Shown here: positions 22,240 to 35,497 of the stretch, in pieces
Numbering within the stretch: position 1 is the first letter of the stretch
Layout: each line of letters begins with the position of its first letter
Source: Bretschneidera sinensis
Lineage: Eukaryota; Streptophyta; Magnoliopsida; Brassicales; Akaniaceae
NCBI GenBank assembly: GCA_023935145.1
Contig: CM043700.1
Span: 138,907,328-138,971,327, forward strand
Direction of reading: 5' to 3'
Length of the DNA stretch: 64,000 bases
The notes under the pieces: model-generated
What the model was told of the DNA's origin: nothing
Seen by the model: the letters and a program-made list of their open reading frames with translations, nothing else
The model's database searches: none
Made by a program: the position numbers and the translations under genes

Positions 22240-23172
22240 CTTATATGAAAAAAAAAAAACATAATTCAAGAATCTAATCCGATCAACTCAATCAAACCCA
22301 ACATATTTGAGCCCTATTCGATTTCACACGCCAATCTGAACGTAACATTGAGCTCAATTCGAGTTTTCCGGTTTGAGATTTATGTAATTCGACGTGGGTT
22401 GGGCTGAGTTATAGTTAAAAAAATTACATTATGAGTTGAACTAGGGTTGACTTCTAACCATACTCAATTTAATCATGCACACTTATAGGGTCACAACATC
22501 TCAAGTGCAATTCCCACAAATATGTATGTTGGTTGTTCAATTATGTAGTGATCACTTCACTTACTTTAGATGAACATTATGATGATATCGTGGGCTCTGA
22601 GTATATATTGTGATCAAATCAATCAATATAGTTGTATATAAAATCATTTCAATAAAAATAAAGAATATAAAAGTAAATGTATTTCAACTTTTTTTAAGGC
22701 TGCGACATATATAGAAGTTCATTGATTGAAAGAAAAGTTTGAAAAATACTATTTATGGTTTCATGGAGTGCCAGATTCTCCAATATTGTAAACCTGCTGG
22801 GGTACCACTGTTCTCTGAAAAATTAATTTTCCCAATTATTTCTACTATTTCCTTTCTTAATGTTTATATAAACATATGTTAATCAACTGTAATTGGCCTT
22901 TATGTTATAATGTGATACAGACTTGAATTTACAAGTAAGATGAATTGCAAAGATTGATTGGAAAAGTAACAACGTAGTAAACCTTTATTATTCTGAGACA
23001 ATTAATCATACATCTTTCTCCCTCTCTCGTGCGTACATAGATATATGCACAAGGACAGTTCCAAAACATGTGCTAATTTATTCGCCTTCTCAAATCAAGA
23101 ATAGACAAAAACAAAGACAGTACTTAACATATGTATTATTTAGCACGATGATGTAGGTTCCTCTCTCAATTC
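22240..23172. other. Intergenic, nothing recognised (unit 2)
   Basis: Duplicate of about 2350-3277, resuming directly after the S1 insertion. No feature identified. Confidence 0.55.
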
Positions 23173-24124
23173 TCATGGAGTAGTGATACCTGCAAAAAAA
23201 AAAAATTAAACAAGTCAACTAAAATATAAACTAAATTTTGGAGGATGCAGCAATGCATGCCATGATTTCTCTCCATGAACGATATTGTTCAACTGATCAA
23301 GGAATTGGAGACTTTCAAATATTTGTCAAAATTCATTTGAATGGTAACTGTTAGGATTGGAGAATAGCAAATAAATCACATCTTTAAAGATATTGTTTGG
23401 TCCAACAGTAGTTTCACTTTATAGTTTACAAAACCGTTTTTGAAACAGTTTTTAACAAAACAATAATGTAGCTAGATCCTGTTTAGTGTGTAGTGAAAGC
23501 AGTTTTTCTAACTGGCTTTGTAGCTTGTTAACACCAGACTCATCTATAAAAGCAAGATTTTATTCAAGCTTGACAGCTTTGGGAGCTGAAGCATATAAGT
23601 TCAAGCTTTGTTTAAAAAGTTTAATCAGCTTATAACCCAATTGACAACCACACTTTTTTTACACAAAAAATATTGAGTTCAATTCTTTTCGTTTCGAGTA
23701 ATCTTGACGTGTATATATAATCCGTCTTATATAATAATTGATAAAAGAAAAACGAAGATAGAGAGAGAGATCTTATATAATAATTGATAAAAGAAAAATT
23801 ATGAGAGAGAGAGAGCTTACTACCACACTTGAAGTTCTCAGTCCTTCCACAACCTTCAATTTTCTTGATGGTACTTTTGACTCCAATTAGAGCAGCCAGC
23901 TGAGGGGTAACACAACAGGGCTCACGCACTCAACATGAGTGGCCCTAACGATTGGCAACAGTTTGGTGAGGGTTTGCCCAAATATAACAGGCCTACATGC
24001 GTTAAAAAGAACGTCTCCTCTCCTCTTTACATTGGCTAGGGCTCATGTCCCCTCTTGCCATTGATACAACATTAACAAACACAAGCACCAAAATAAGCAC
24101 TCCAGCCCATGAGCTTACCCTCAT
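23173..24124 (-). pseudogene. Lipid-transfer protein (DIR1-like nsLTP) pseudogene, unit 2
   Basis: Duplicate of 3278-4233. Exon 1 would be 23824-24124 and the 17-nt exon 2 23173-23189. It shares the frameshift after CKEERR and the later frame breaks with copy 1, so the gene was already dead before duplication. It has since lost one more base (GATTGGCAAC against GATTTGGCAAC). A fragment reading CVTPQLAALIGVKSTIKKI followed by EGCGRT remains open over 99 codons but lacks the signal peptide and the first cysteines. Confidence 0.72.
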
Positions 24125-25330
24125 TTCTCTCATTTTCTATCTGATTTTCTACAGGTAGATCTTTCTTACTACTTTTTCTGTGTGGCACTAACACTAAACA
24201 CCAAACCCTTTATATAATGCTTGGAAACACTGTTACATTACTTAAAAATCTTTTCGTTGCCTCGATGTTTTTCTTAAGTCTTCTTCTTTTTTTAATATTT
24301 CTATCCAGTTAGGTGGAAAGCATATACCAAGCAATTGGTAAAATTAAATTTGAAAAATTCAAGCCACTTGCTAGTGAAACATCATTACTTCATACAACCT
24401 TTTCTTGTTCTTGAATTCATTTGGCAGACATGAGTGGTATATAACGGAGTGGCAACATGGAGCCATTCATTTTTAATTAACATCATCTTTATCCATGCAA
24501 TTCTGATGCTCGAGTAATAATTTCAAAAATAGAGTCATTCATTTTGAGGGCATGGCATGGCGCAATCCTATTCATTGAGCCCTAATTTAGATACCTGTTA
24601 AAATTGGATGGCCAACCCTTTTTTATATTAACAATCAAATATATGTCACTAATTCAATATGCCACTGTGATAAAACTTTTAAAATGTATATATAAACACA
24701 ATCTTTTTGAAAAAGCAACGTAAAGACTTGATATTAACTTTGGGATAAGTCATGATGATTTGATATTATATTAATGGATGGTTGAGTGATTTTTTCTATA
24801 AAAATAGATAGTTGTGCGATTAATTATTCTAAAAACTTAAACTGATAAGAAAGAACTCAATTTTATCATTTTTATATATTTAAAAATAATTTTTTTTTTA
24901 ACTTTTAGGTTTTTAAACTCAATTTTACCTAAATTAAAACATCTATAATTGGATAAGTTATTAAAAAATTCAAATGCATAGAAGAGTTTTGTTTGCAAAA
25001 TCCAATTATATAAAAAAGAAGATCGCAACAATTTATTATTGTTAGTTTCATCTAGCATAAAGGGAATTGAAACTTACATAAGAAAACATAATCTTTACAT
25101 ATCTTGAAGAAAAAATTCGATTTAAACGTATATCAAACTTCATTTGAATTCGTCTACCAATTTTGGTTAATACTACATAAATCTCTTTTATTCACTTTCT
25201 TGTGCATACAAGGAAGAGAAACCTCACATTAATAAAGAGGAAAGGGGGGAAGGAAAGAGAAGGCTTTGCATTAGCCATCCATTTGCACAACTCAGCACAA
25301 AGCTACACAACTAACAATAGCTACTTCTAA
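24125..25330. other. Intergenic, nothing recognised (unit 2)
   Basis: Duplicate of 4234-5439; no feature identified. Confidence 0.55.
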
Positions 25331-25450
25331 TTCATATCTTCTAGCCTAGTGAATACTTTTATGTTTTTTATGTAGGAGTCAATGGTTCGCTCCACTCCTC
25401 GCCGATACTGCTGATCAAATTTTTTTTTACAAAAAAAAAAAAGAAAAAAC
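25331..25450 (+). mobile_element. tRNA-derived SINE-like repeat (unit 2 copy)
   Basis: Duplicate of 5440-5560 with A-box-like and B-box-like sequences and a T/A-rich tail. Confidence 0.4.
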
Positions 25451-25503
25451 AAGCTATTTCTACACTAATGAGTCTTCATTAATCCTGTTTTGAATAAATT
25501 GAT

Positions 25504-25780
25504 CTACACCTTTGGAGGAGGAAGCAACCATTTAGAACCTTGAATGTAGGCAAGAACGAGGAAGCGTTCAGCTTCTTTATCAGATAGCTGACTTGTTTAT
25601 ACTTTTCGCTGTTATCACTACTCCATGAGAATCGATAATGGATCCTAGTTCAATTGAATTAAATGTTAAGTATGGTCTTAATTTGTTTTTTCAACGTTAA
25701 AGCAATTATTTTTGTTAAAACAAGCAACAATCTCCTCATAGCAAGCGCTTGTCCTCCTTTTTTTTTTTTCCCTCTAACCC
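25504..25780 (-). pseudogene. Pectinesterase remnant, unit 2
   Basis: Duplicate of the relic at 5611. The last-exon piece ([11 protein letters not shown], stop at 25504-25506) is retained. The exon 2 relic has lost the bases around the splice site that unit 1 still keeps. Confidence 0.65.
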
Positions 25781-26053
25781 CAAAAAATCAACATACCAAT
25801 CATGTAATGAAATCAAAATCATATTGAATAGTATGAATTTAGTTTTTAAATAATTTTGATTTGTCTCAACGTACCAATCATGTTCTAAAAGAAAGTTAAA
25901 TTCCATTTTTGGTCCTCCACCTATTTTGGTTTACCAAGTTGGCTTAGACTAATTAGCCAGCTAAACAGATCAACTAGTGCTAATCCAGCGTTTGTATGTT
26001 GAATCTTACTCTAGTATAGTTGTCTGTTTTAAATTGCTTTATTTGTCTGTCTA

Positions 26054-26217
26054 CCCTATGCAGTGATACCTTTCGCCCATTGGTAATATGAGGAGCTCAA
26101 GTGGTAATTTCAAGGAACTTGAGTGGTAACACAACACATTGGTATTACACGAGTTCCTTGGAATTACCACTTGAGTTCTTCATATTCCCAATGGATGAAT
26201 GGTAACATTGCATAGGG
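26054..26217. mobile_element. Small MITE, unit 2 copy
   Basis: Duplicate of 6185-6358 with the same inverted ends and TA flanks, about 10 bp shorter inside. Confidence 0.65.
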
Positions 26218-26967
26218 TAAGGAATATCCAATAATTTCTTCTAATTTTGGGTCTTTAATTGACTAGATCAAGGTTGCTTTAGTCTTTTTTTTTTTTTTTT
26301 TCAGTTAGGTGCTTCCATATTCATAGGGCTGTTAATTTTGTGGCTCGTTTTAATCAGTCCATTACTGATGTTTGTATCAGGATGAGGCCGGAGACCCCAC
26401 TTCAAGATGTTCCTCTCGTTCTTAAGGATATCTTCACAATTTAATACAATTTTCTTTATCATTTATATTGACAGTCTCATTGATTCTTCCCATGAGAATT
26501 GGAGTTCCACTGGGTTAAAGGAACAAAATAATTAGGCGAAGAGGGATCACAGTTAGCTCGGGATGTTGGTAACGTGAGACATGACAACGCAAATTAAATT
26601 GTTAAATTGAGCCGACAATTTACGTGATAAACCAAACTACTTAAATAGGAATTTCTCTAATATCGAAGGATTCGTTATACATTGACAAGATAGGTAGTCT
26701 TTTCTTGTTATTATTACAAACAACAACCACTTGTAAACGATACAATATTACAAAGATTCAGAGAGATCATCAAATTGATCAACAATCAAAAAGAATCACA
26801 TCAATAATCATGAAATAAGGTACATACATTGAAAATAATTGATTTAATTTATTAATCTCACAGGAATAATTGATTTCTTGCACCAATTTGGTTAAAAAGA
26901 CGGATAAGGCTTTCTATTAGCCATGCGAGTACACACCGCAGACCATTTATTCTTCTAAAAAACTTAT

Positions 26968-29170
26968 TTACACCTTTGGAGGAGGAAGCAGCCATTTGGA
27001 ACCCTGAATATAGCCAAGAACAAGGAAGGGTTCGGCATCTTGATCACTTAGCTGCTTGGTGTTTTTATCCCGACTGTTGACACTTGACATTGGTCCCGAG
27101 TTTTTGTATTCTCCGAAAAGGACCGTACTGCAATACCAAAAGTATATTCACCGTTTATTTTTCAAATGTAATAAAAAAAATATAATCCTTGTACTATTTT
27201 TTTGTCTCAACTGATATGTCACAGTTGATTTTAAAAAACAACTTTGATTATATTTTATTTATAAATATACTATTGAATTAAATTAAAATTTTATGAATGT
27301 GTGTTTATAAAATAATTTTTTTTTAATTTTGATTATTTTATTAATTTAAAATTAAATAAATTAATCATGTGATTGAATAAATAGTACAGGATGACAAATA
27401 AATTGGGATAGAAAAGAATATCTAACAGAAACTTTGGTTGTCAGCATGGATATTCATTAAAATGGAAAATTAATTTTTAGGATGGATTAATTACTACCTT
27501 TTGCCTTCAGGTTTGAAGTCATTGATCCATCCGGTAGGATCGACAACGCTACTCATCTCGCTATAGGCGTAGACTACCTTGGGAGCAGGCATCCATGCCC
27601 TGCCCAATAATGCCCCTGTTCCTGCCCCGGTTATGCTGCAATGTACAAACGAGTATCCAGTGTCCTCTGAAGAAGTTTTCCCTGCGTGTGCTGTTATCAC
27701 CCTCTTCCCATCTTGTCCCACTATGTGTAATTCCGTATCCTGTATAATAACATTTAACCACATTTTACTGGAAGAAAAATTATTGAAATGTGGTGAAATT
27801 TGATTTTGGAGGTAAAAATTTTGGATTTTTGTAACATAATTACGTACCAAATATAAGGACTTTCCACTTCCAAAAATAAAATCGAAGGTTCCTTCAATGT
27901 AACAATCCTTGAAAAAATGGTTGCCTTTATCATCGCATATTGTGTCTTGAAACCCGATAAATTTGCAGTTATAGAATGCAGATCTGTCACCAGATATCCT
28001 CACTGCAAGTGCTTGTGCTCCTACAGTTTTCCCATCCGGCATTGGTGCAGAATTCTAAGCCCAAGAAATCCGCAAAACATGTTAGTCAGCAAATTTAAAC
28101 AAATTAGAATTCAATTCAATATAATTCTGATCCAATTTCAGGTTTCAATAAATGCACCAAACATACTTTTGATGCAAAAAAATAAATAAAACAGATTCAT
28201 TAATCAAATATACATGAGTGATATTTGCTTAAAGTTGATTCATAGGGGATAAATAAAAGCTACATAACAAGTGGTCCATCTTACCATTAAATGGAATAAA
28301 AAGAAAGGGAAAAAAAAAAGATGTTTTACTTTCATTCAAATGTGAGATAGACTTTTGTACATGTATGTTTCATGCATCCGAGCTAGATAAGAAATTTTCA
28401 TCACAGAGATATGCGTTATAGGTCTTAACCAACCATAATCTATCTTGTCAGCAAAAATATGGAACAAAAGGTTGACATAGCATATTGTGGTTGGTCAAGA
28501 TATATAAAATATGTCCTACATTCTTGTCAGATGAAGAGAGATAAGATATGTTTTTCTCTTTCTCTCTTTATTGTACGGTGGAGAGATAAGATATCTTTAA
28601 CCCATACATTAAAATTTCTATGAATGAGATCTAAGCACGAACTTTATAATGAAGACAAACACTTACCACAATTGCAAGATTAACAGCCATGAAGTAATCA
28701 GACTCCGCAATAAGAGTAGCACTGTCCACGGTTCCATACTTAGCTGCTGTACCATCAAATGTCAAGTTTGTCACACCATTTGGTTCACCGTATAATGTAA
28801 CAAAGGGCTTAGTTCGATCAATAGTGACCTTCTCTTTGTAAGTACCAGCTCCAAGAGAAACAATTACACGCTTTGTGTTCCCTGATGGTATACTCTTAAT
28901 AGCGTCATTTATCGTCTTAAAATCTCCACTCCCATCTGTTCTAACCTTAATCACATGAGCCCCAGCTTCTGCTGCTTCCAAGTTGGGGTCAAGGGTACCT
29001 TTTCTGTCAGAGGCAGGCTTAATGTTGGCATTGAACCAAGTGTTTACTTCGGACTTTTGAGGTGGAACTGGTGTTTTATCATCTGAGATAACAATGGGAG
29101 CTGTGATTAGAATTGCAAAGATAACCACAATGAAAGCAATTTGTGTCATTTTTAATGTAAATGAGGCCAT
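26968..29170 (-). CDS. PPME1-like: Pectinesterase (pectin methylesterase), PPME1-like, copy B
   Basis: Same enzyme and structure as copy A. Exons (minus strand): 28667-29170, 27848-28054, 27498-27739, 26968-27127, all with GT-AG introns; 370 codons. All catalytic motifs (GAQAL, GFQDT, DFIFG, LGRAW) are intact. I see three residue differences from copy A: N57K, which removes an N-glycosylation sequon (NGT), K192R next to the active-site loop, and A319T at the exon 3/4 joint. The distal TATA-like run upstream is changed, while the proximal TATAAAA is kept. The Copia element S1 lies more than 4 kb downstream and does not touch the gene. It looks functional. Confidence 0.95.
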
Positions 29171-29223
29171 ATATATTATTTGTGATCAGTTTTTGGTGAT
29201 TAAGTTTGTGTCAGGTTGAATGA

Positions 29224-29230
29224 TTTTATA
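29224..29230 (-). promoter_or_regulatory. TATA box of pectinesterase B
   Basis: TATAAAA on the minus strand, same spacing as in copy A. The upstream CTATATATATG of copy A reads CTAAATATGTG here. Confidence 0.58.
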
Positions 29231-29259
29231 AGGCACTGGTGAGACACATATTTAGAGAA

Positions 29260-30300
29260 GACTGAAAATGTGAGATGCAGAGAGATCCTGGCACAGCCTT
29301 ATGTTTCTTGTTTGTTCTTTCCTTTTGTTAGAATTTGACCCTTTTGACCCGTTGGTCGATAATTTACAGTGGTCAGCAGATTAAGATATTTTAGGGTTAC
29401 AAAACAGTGGTGTTCTATGACGGGGGTTGATATCCAAATAATCAAGAGTGGTGTTATTCAAACACCCTCTTAAATATCCAATTTTGATATTTTTAAAAAA
29501 CTTGAATTTTGATACTTTAAAAACTTTAAGGGTAATTATTTTTCAAGTTTCCAAACAATTACAATTGAGTTATCCATAGTGTCAAATTAAGTGTCCAAAA
29601 GTTGTGTTTAAGAATCTTTATTCAATAATCAAATATAGTGGGTTCTCCAAATTAATATACTATACCGTACGTAGCTACACCCACATTATGTACTAAATTG
29701 ATCATATGACACAGATTACTAATTAATCAATGAATGATTTTATTAATGCATAGTTATTAATTTTAACCTTTAGTTTTTTTTAATCAATAATACTTTTTAT
29801 TTAATAGAATAATACATTAAAAATGTATTTTTTTATACCATGTCTATTTTGATAATTTTACATTTTCACATTCCATTTAAAATTACAATTACCAATCACT
29901 ACTATTGATCACTAAACTTCAACAAAGCTTTTACAAGATAGTTCATTAAACACTATAGTAATTTTTGCAACAGTATTTCCCACAGATCTTTTGATGACAG
30001 CACATTCTCAGCACTTTTGGCACCAACACAGCTACAACACTCCTAAATGAACCCTAAGTTTGGTATGAACTATGAAGGGAGGTCAGGTTGTTTTATTTTA
30101 TAGGGCAGTGACAGATATTTATAGAGGCCTGCGTTTGTTATTAATTTCCTTTTGTTAGGAATTGACCCCGACCGTTTGACTCGTTAACGGACATTAATAT
30201 TTAATATTGTCATTCAGCAAATTTATAATGTACTAAATTGAACATATCATATGTTTCAAAACCCGATCAGTATGCAGTGATCATGAAGTTGATATAATTT
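29260..30300. other. Upstream region of pectinesterase B
   Basis: Duplicate of 9410-10400 with about 50 extra bases near 29905-29955. No other feature recognised. Confidence 0.5.
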
Positions 30301-30309
30301 TGAAGCTAG

Positions 30310-30560
30310 CTATGGAGTTTGCCGCGGCTTCTCATAAGGCTATTATTAAGCCTCCAAGGACTGAACTTCTCAATGGATGGAGAGTAAGCCTCGAAATGGG
30401 TGGATTAAGGTGAATACTGATGGCAGCCTGAAAATTATATGGTCGAAATTGGCGAAATTCTTCACGATGAGCAAGGAGGATGGATTCTTGGATTTTCTGG
30501 TAAAGTGGGACAATCTCCGACCAGGTTCGGAATAAAGTGCCTCCTGTTGTTGTTAATCTT
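30310..30560 (+). pseudogene. LINE-type RNase H remnant, unit 2
   Basis: Duplicate of 10405-10640, with the NGWIKVNTDGSLK block at about 30395-30432 and further point changes. Confidence 0.62.
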
Positions 30561-30852
30561 CTAAGGGATGATTTGCTTTGGTTTTCATGGCAGGAAGATC
30601 GTTATCTGGTGGGTTTGCCACTCCAACAAACCAAAAAAAAAAATTAAGAAATTTTTACAATTAAATGTACGCTAAAATATTTATAAAATGGATGAGTCAA
30701 AATGTTTAGGTTACGCTAAAATGTTTATAATTTAATCATTCACAAATATTTTTGTTCACGGTGTAGAAAACAATTTTTTTAATACCAAAATCAGATTTAA
30801 GGGATAGATAGAGATAGGAATGCAGGATCTTTATGCTTTGATACCACTTTAA

Positions 30853-32402
30853 TGTAGGACAGATAAGAAGAAAGAGAAGCATATTGAGAAATGGAAGAAA
30901 CTACAAAAAATCAAGATATTAGATCAAGAGAAAATAGATCAGATAGAAGATACACTTACAAAAGGGAGAACAAACTAAGAATAATAAAGAACGGAGAAAC
31001 TAGAGAGACAAAAGATAACAAAACTAGTAGTTTATTCCATAATCAAATTTGTCTGAACTCAACATAAGCATGTGCTTATATAGGCACCAATCCTAAGCAC
31101 ACTCGAAAACAAATAAAAACATAATAATTCTCTCATATATATATATATATAATTGACTAAATCTAAGTTTCCTAAAATGCCATCTCGAAGAATATTGTCA
31201 TTACAACATAATCCCAAAATAATAAATATTGTCTTTCCTATTCTGCATCATTCTGCCCCACTTACAAAAAACTCAACCACAACTTTTCTAGTGATGAAAG
31301 ATCAGAACTATGGATGACTTGGTGAAGACTTGAAAATTTTGAGATAGAGCATTCTCGATCGAACACAAGAAGGATATCAAGAGGAGTTGTTCAAGAGCCT
31401 CAATCAAGTGCAAGGGGACAAAATCAATTTAAGGAAAGTCACACGCAAAAACCTGACCCTCATCGTGGCTTTGGCCTTGTTCGTTTTGAAGTGACTCAAT
31501 ATGTATATCCTTATGGTGAATGTTAGAACTTTCTTCAATGATTTGTTATGTCTTTTCAAAGTGTGTGTGGATTGGAGAAACAACTTCAGACTCGTCTTGA
31601 ATGGAATCCTAATTGGTAGAACTTTTGGTGAAAGTGGGTTCCACTAATTGTGCTATTCATGAAAGGAGTTGTAGCATCAAGAGGATTAGAAGCTCAGTTT
31701 CAGCCCGGACGGCATCTTGAGGCAAGTTGTTTTGCACAAGCGCTTGAAAATCCAATGAATTTAGGAGAAAACTAATTTTCTTGATATGACCAAAAGGACC
31801 AAAAATCTGATGGACCACATATTATGTAATTGGATATAGTATATGATGAATAGTAACTAGAAGAATTCGACTCAACTCACTCATTCCTCACAAGTGTCTC
31901 CAATTTGATGTAAATAAAAAAATGAACAGAAAAGGAAACATATGATTTTTTATTATTTTTTATAATTTTTAATCTCTTTTTTTTTGGAAAACAGAAACTA
32001 CAAAAATAAAATTTGTAAATAAAAAAATCGCAAAACACTATTCACCAACATTGTTCATCGGCACCATAGCGATGACACTGTTCACGGCACAAAAAAAGCA
32101 ATTTTTTATGCCAAAATCTTATTTATGGGATAGATAGAGTCAGGAATGTAGGACCTTTCGACTCTGATACCACTTTGATTTAGGACATATTAGTAGAAAG
32201 AGAAGCAGATTGAGAAAGGGGAGAAACAATAGAAAATCGAGATATTAGACAGGGAGAAAATAGATCAGACAGAAGATATAAAAACAAAAGGGAGAACAGA
32301 GAAGCTAAAGGGACAAAAGATAACAAAACTAGTAGTTTATTCCATAATCCAGTCTGTCTAAACTCAAGATAAGCAGTTGCTTATATAGGCACCGATCTTA
32401 AG
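30853..32402 (-). mobile_element. Non-autonomous LTR retrotransposon remnant (copy 3, truncated)
   Basis: LTR-a at 30853-31247 (TGTAGG...TTCTGCA), an internal region without pol domains, a primer-site complement near 32161-32173, and LTR-b from 32179 cut at 32402 by Copia C3. Confidence 0.6.
31014..32402. repeat. Tandem unit 3, truncated
   Basis: The first 1.4 kb of a third copy: the end of LTR-a, the internal region and part of LTR-b of the non-autonomous element. It stops at 32402, where a Copia LTR begins. It is somewhat more diverged than units 1 and 2; for example, a stretch of about 65 bases present near 710-775 is missing near 31690. The rest of the unit, if present, lies beyond 64000. 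Confidence 0.85.
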
Positions 32403-32631
32403 TGATAGAACGTAATTGTAGGATAATCAGCTTACTTTTCTCATCTGTAATCTCCTATAATTATTGTGTATCATTCTCTTAATTACCTGTGATTTGTTTC
32501 CTCCTTTACAGCTACAGTCTAGGAAACATATCACTATATTCTAGGAAGTCTTCTCTGTAACTGTGTATAAGAGTTGAAAATTGTAATAACATTGACATCA
32601 AAATTCTTACACAATTCTCTCTAAATCTTCA
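32403..32631 (+). repeat. 5' LTR of C3
   Basis: About 229 bp, TG...CA, next to a Met-tRNA primer site. The end is inferred from that primer site, since the partner LTR is not in the window. Confidence 0.7.
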
Positions 32632-32699
32632 TGGTATCAAAGCCTCACTATCTCTAAATAGTCGATCATCTCTTCTTCTTTTTTTTAAATCATTCACTC

Positions 32700-35497
32700 C
32701 CTTCAGTATGAAACACATTGCCTCATCTCTCTCTTCAAAAACTGGTTCTGTTGGGCATTCCAGCCACGGTTCACAATACAGTCTCACCCACAATTAACAC
32801 ATGTTCTTCTTCGGCTGAAGCATGGAACAAGTTAGAGTCCAGTATGCAAATAGATCCAATACTCGTATGCTCTCTCTTCTCACTACACTCATGAGTACAA
32901 AAAAAAGAAGGAACAACCGTTGCCACCTATTTGACCAAAATCAAGAGTACAGTGGATGACTTAGCATTGATTGGTCATCCACTGAGCAATACTGAAATTA
33001 TTGCTCACACCTTGAATGGTTTTGCTGATGAATTCAAAGAACTAAAGGCTGTTATTCGAGTTAGAGATACTTTCATCACCTTTGAAGACTTGTATGACAA
33101 ACTATTGGATGAGGAACTATCTCAAAAACGTGGTGAAACAAAAGATGATAAATCTGAAATTACTACTCAAATTGCTCATGAAGGTTCATACAATCGAGGC
33201 AAAAAGTGAAAAGATTACAGGAGAGGTCAGAACAACATTAACAACGGAACATGGCATTCTGGACAACCCCTCAACCCAAATACCAATAACGGAACATGGT
33301 ATCCTGGTTTCACTACTTATCCGGGACAACAACAACAATATCGTCCCTTGCATAACCAGGGCTGGTCCTCCACACCATCAGGGCAACCCAAGATTGTGTG
33401 CCAGCTTTGTGACAAGCCTGGTCATGGTGCAAAAACTTGTCGTTCCCGAGGCAAACCCTCCTAGCCGCAAGCTCATTACATGGATGGTAACTCTGGATCA
33501 TCAAACAACAATTGGGTACTCGACTCAGGGGCTACACATCACATAACATATGATCTTTAAAATATGTCTATGAACTCGGATTATACTGGAAGTGAGGATG
33601 TAATAGCTAGCAATGGTAATGATATCTCAATCTCTCATATTGGTTACTCTACTATTGATTCACCATCCACTTCGTTTACTTTAGATAATATTTTGTGTGC
33701 ACCTTCTATAAAAAAAAATCTAATTTTTATCTCTCAATTTTGTAGACAAAATAACACTTCTATAGAATTCTTTCATAATTTTTTTTCTTGTGAAGGATTT
33801 GAGCACGTGGGCATCCTTGGTCCGAGGCCGGAGTAGGAACAATCTGTATGAGTGGCCATCTCCTCACCCTCAAACTTCTCTTGCCTCGTCTTCTCAACTA
33901 TGGCACAAGCGTCTTGGTCACCCTTCACCACCCATCCAGCAAAAGTTACTTGCCAGTCAGAATATTTCTGTTTTAAATAAATTCAATAATCTTAATTTTT
34001 GTGACTCTTGTCTTTGTAACAAAAGTCACAAACTTTCTTTTAAAAATTCTTCACTAGTCTGTGATAAACCATTTCAAGTTGTTTACTCATATGTTTGGGG
34101 TCCAACACCTGTTAACTCAATTGATGGTTTTTGTTATTCTATTATTTTTGTTGATTATTTCACTAAATATACAGGGCTTTATACATTTAAATTAAAATCT
34201 GATACGCCAACTATCTTTGAACAATTTAAGAAATTAATTGAAAAAAAAATTTGATGCTAAAATTAAAACAGTGTACAGTGATGGTGGTGGTGAATATCAA
34301 ACCCTCTCTCACACTCTCAAACGGTTTGGTATCCAACACCTCACCTTGCCTCCTTACACACCTAAACATGTTGGTTCTGCTGAATGCAAACACAGACATA
34401 TAGTTGAAACTGGTCTCACTCTTTTTACATACCGCTTCTACTCTGCTCAAATTTTGGTCCTATGCCTTCTAATCCGCCACATATCTCATAAATTGCATGC
34501 CCACACCCACTCTAAGAAATAATACTCCCTATCATACACTATTTCACCACCATCCCAGCTACACCTCCTTAAGAGTATTTAGGTGCCTATGTTATCCTTG
34601 GCTATGACCCTACACAGCTCATAAATTGGAACCACATTCTAGGCCTTGTGTTTTTCTTGGTTACTCAATCAAACATCATGCTTTTCAATCATCCAAAATA
34701 TTTATTTCATGTCATGTTGTATTTTTTGAAAATCACTTCCCCTTTAAAAAAATTTCATCTTCTCACTTGTGTGTCACTAATGAATTATTTGCAAGATTGC
34801 TTTCTAATTTTACAGGCAAAAATCTGGCCAGTATTTACGATGACTCTTCCACCAAACTACCAAATTCACCACCTCTGTCAACTGAACCCACATCCACAGA
34901 TATGACAACAACTCTTCCCTCTCTCTTACCAATTAATCACCAAAAATTCTTCCCCTCTCTCCACAAATGTGATACGGTCAAGTTTCTTACATGGTGATTC
35001 TTCTTCTCCTGATCAGCTATCTCAGATTGTTCCTTCTCCACCTCTCCCTCAGGATGATTCCAATTCATCTTCCTCATCTTCTTCAGTACTTTCCCAATCA
35101 AACTCTCCTCAACTTTCCTCTTCACCTCAACCCACTCGGATGACAACAAGGGCTTAAAACCAAATCTTTAAACCAAAAAAATTATTCAACCTTACCACCA
35201 CTACTTCAACCTTGATCAATCAAAAAATTATTTACCTTTACCACCACTACTTCAACCTCGATCAATCCCTCCATCGAACCCACCTCATTCTAACAAGCTA
35301 ACAAATTTCCTCAATGGCGAACTGCAATGTCTGAGGAATTCCAAGCTAACAAAATATTGTTGGATGTAAATGGGTATTTAGGATCAAGAAAAATCCTGAT
35401 GGTTCTATTACCCGCTACAAGGCTCGTCTTGTAGCCAAAGGATTTCATCAACGCCCGGGTATTGATTTCAATGAAACCTTTAGCCCGATCGTGTAAC
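32700..35497 (+). pseudogene. Gag-pol of C3, 5' part (broken)
   Basis: In order: a gag C-terminal part (32931-33209); the zinc knuckle CQLCDKPGHGAKTC (33399-33440); the protease site LDSGATHH (near 33520); the integrase zinc region LWHKRLGH (33898) with CDSCLCNKSH; the integrase core (VYSYVWGPTPVN, VDYFTKY, VYSDGGGEYQ); a Ser/Pro-rich linker (34860-35155); and the first RT block, reading [20 protein letters not shown] (35370-35429), then ARLVAKGF and FNETFSPIV. Many stops and frameshifts, for example at 33207, 33834 and 34252, show that it is long dead. The gypsy insertion point is just after the SPIV codons. Confidence 0.85.

Larger units (their letters stand above)
11129..31013. repeat. Tandem segmental duplication, unit 2 (split by a Copia insertion)
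   Basis: This copy is collinear with unit 1 once the Copia element and one target duplication (13580-22239) are removed, leaving about 11.2 kb. Small differences include a 101-bp tandem duplication (12965-13166), a short deletion in the old pectinesterase remnant near 25770, and about 50 extra bases near 29905-29955. Confidence 0.92.
32403..35497 (+). mobile_element. RE1/Retrofit-like Ty1/Copia element C3, 5' part
   Basis: Begins at 32403 with TGATAGAACG inside tandem unit 3. A short LTR (32403-32631) is followed immediately by a primer site (TGGTATCAAAGC, 32632-32643). Decayed gag, protease, integrase and the start of RT follow, up to 35497. The coding sequence resumes at 63645, after a gypsy array inserted in the RT codons. 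The other LTR is beyond the window. Confidence 0.88.
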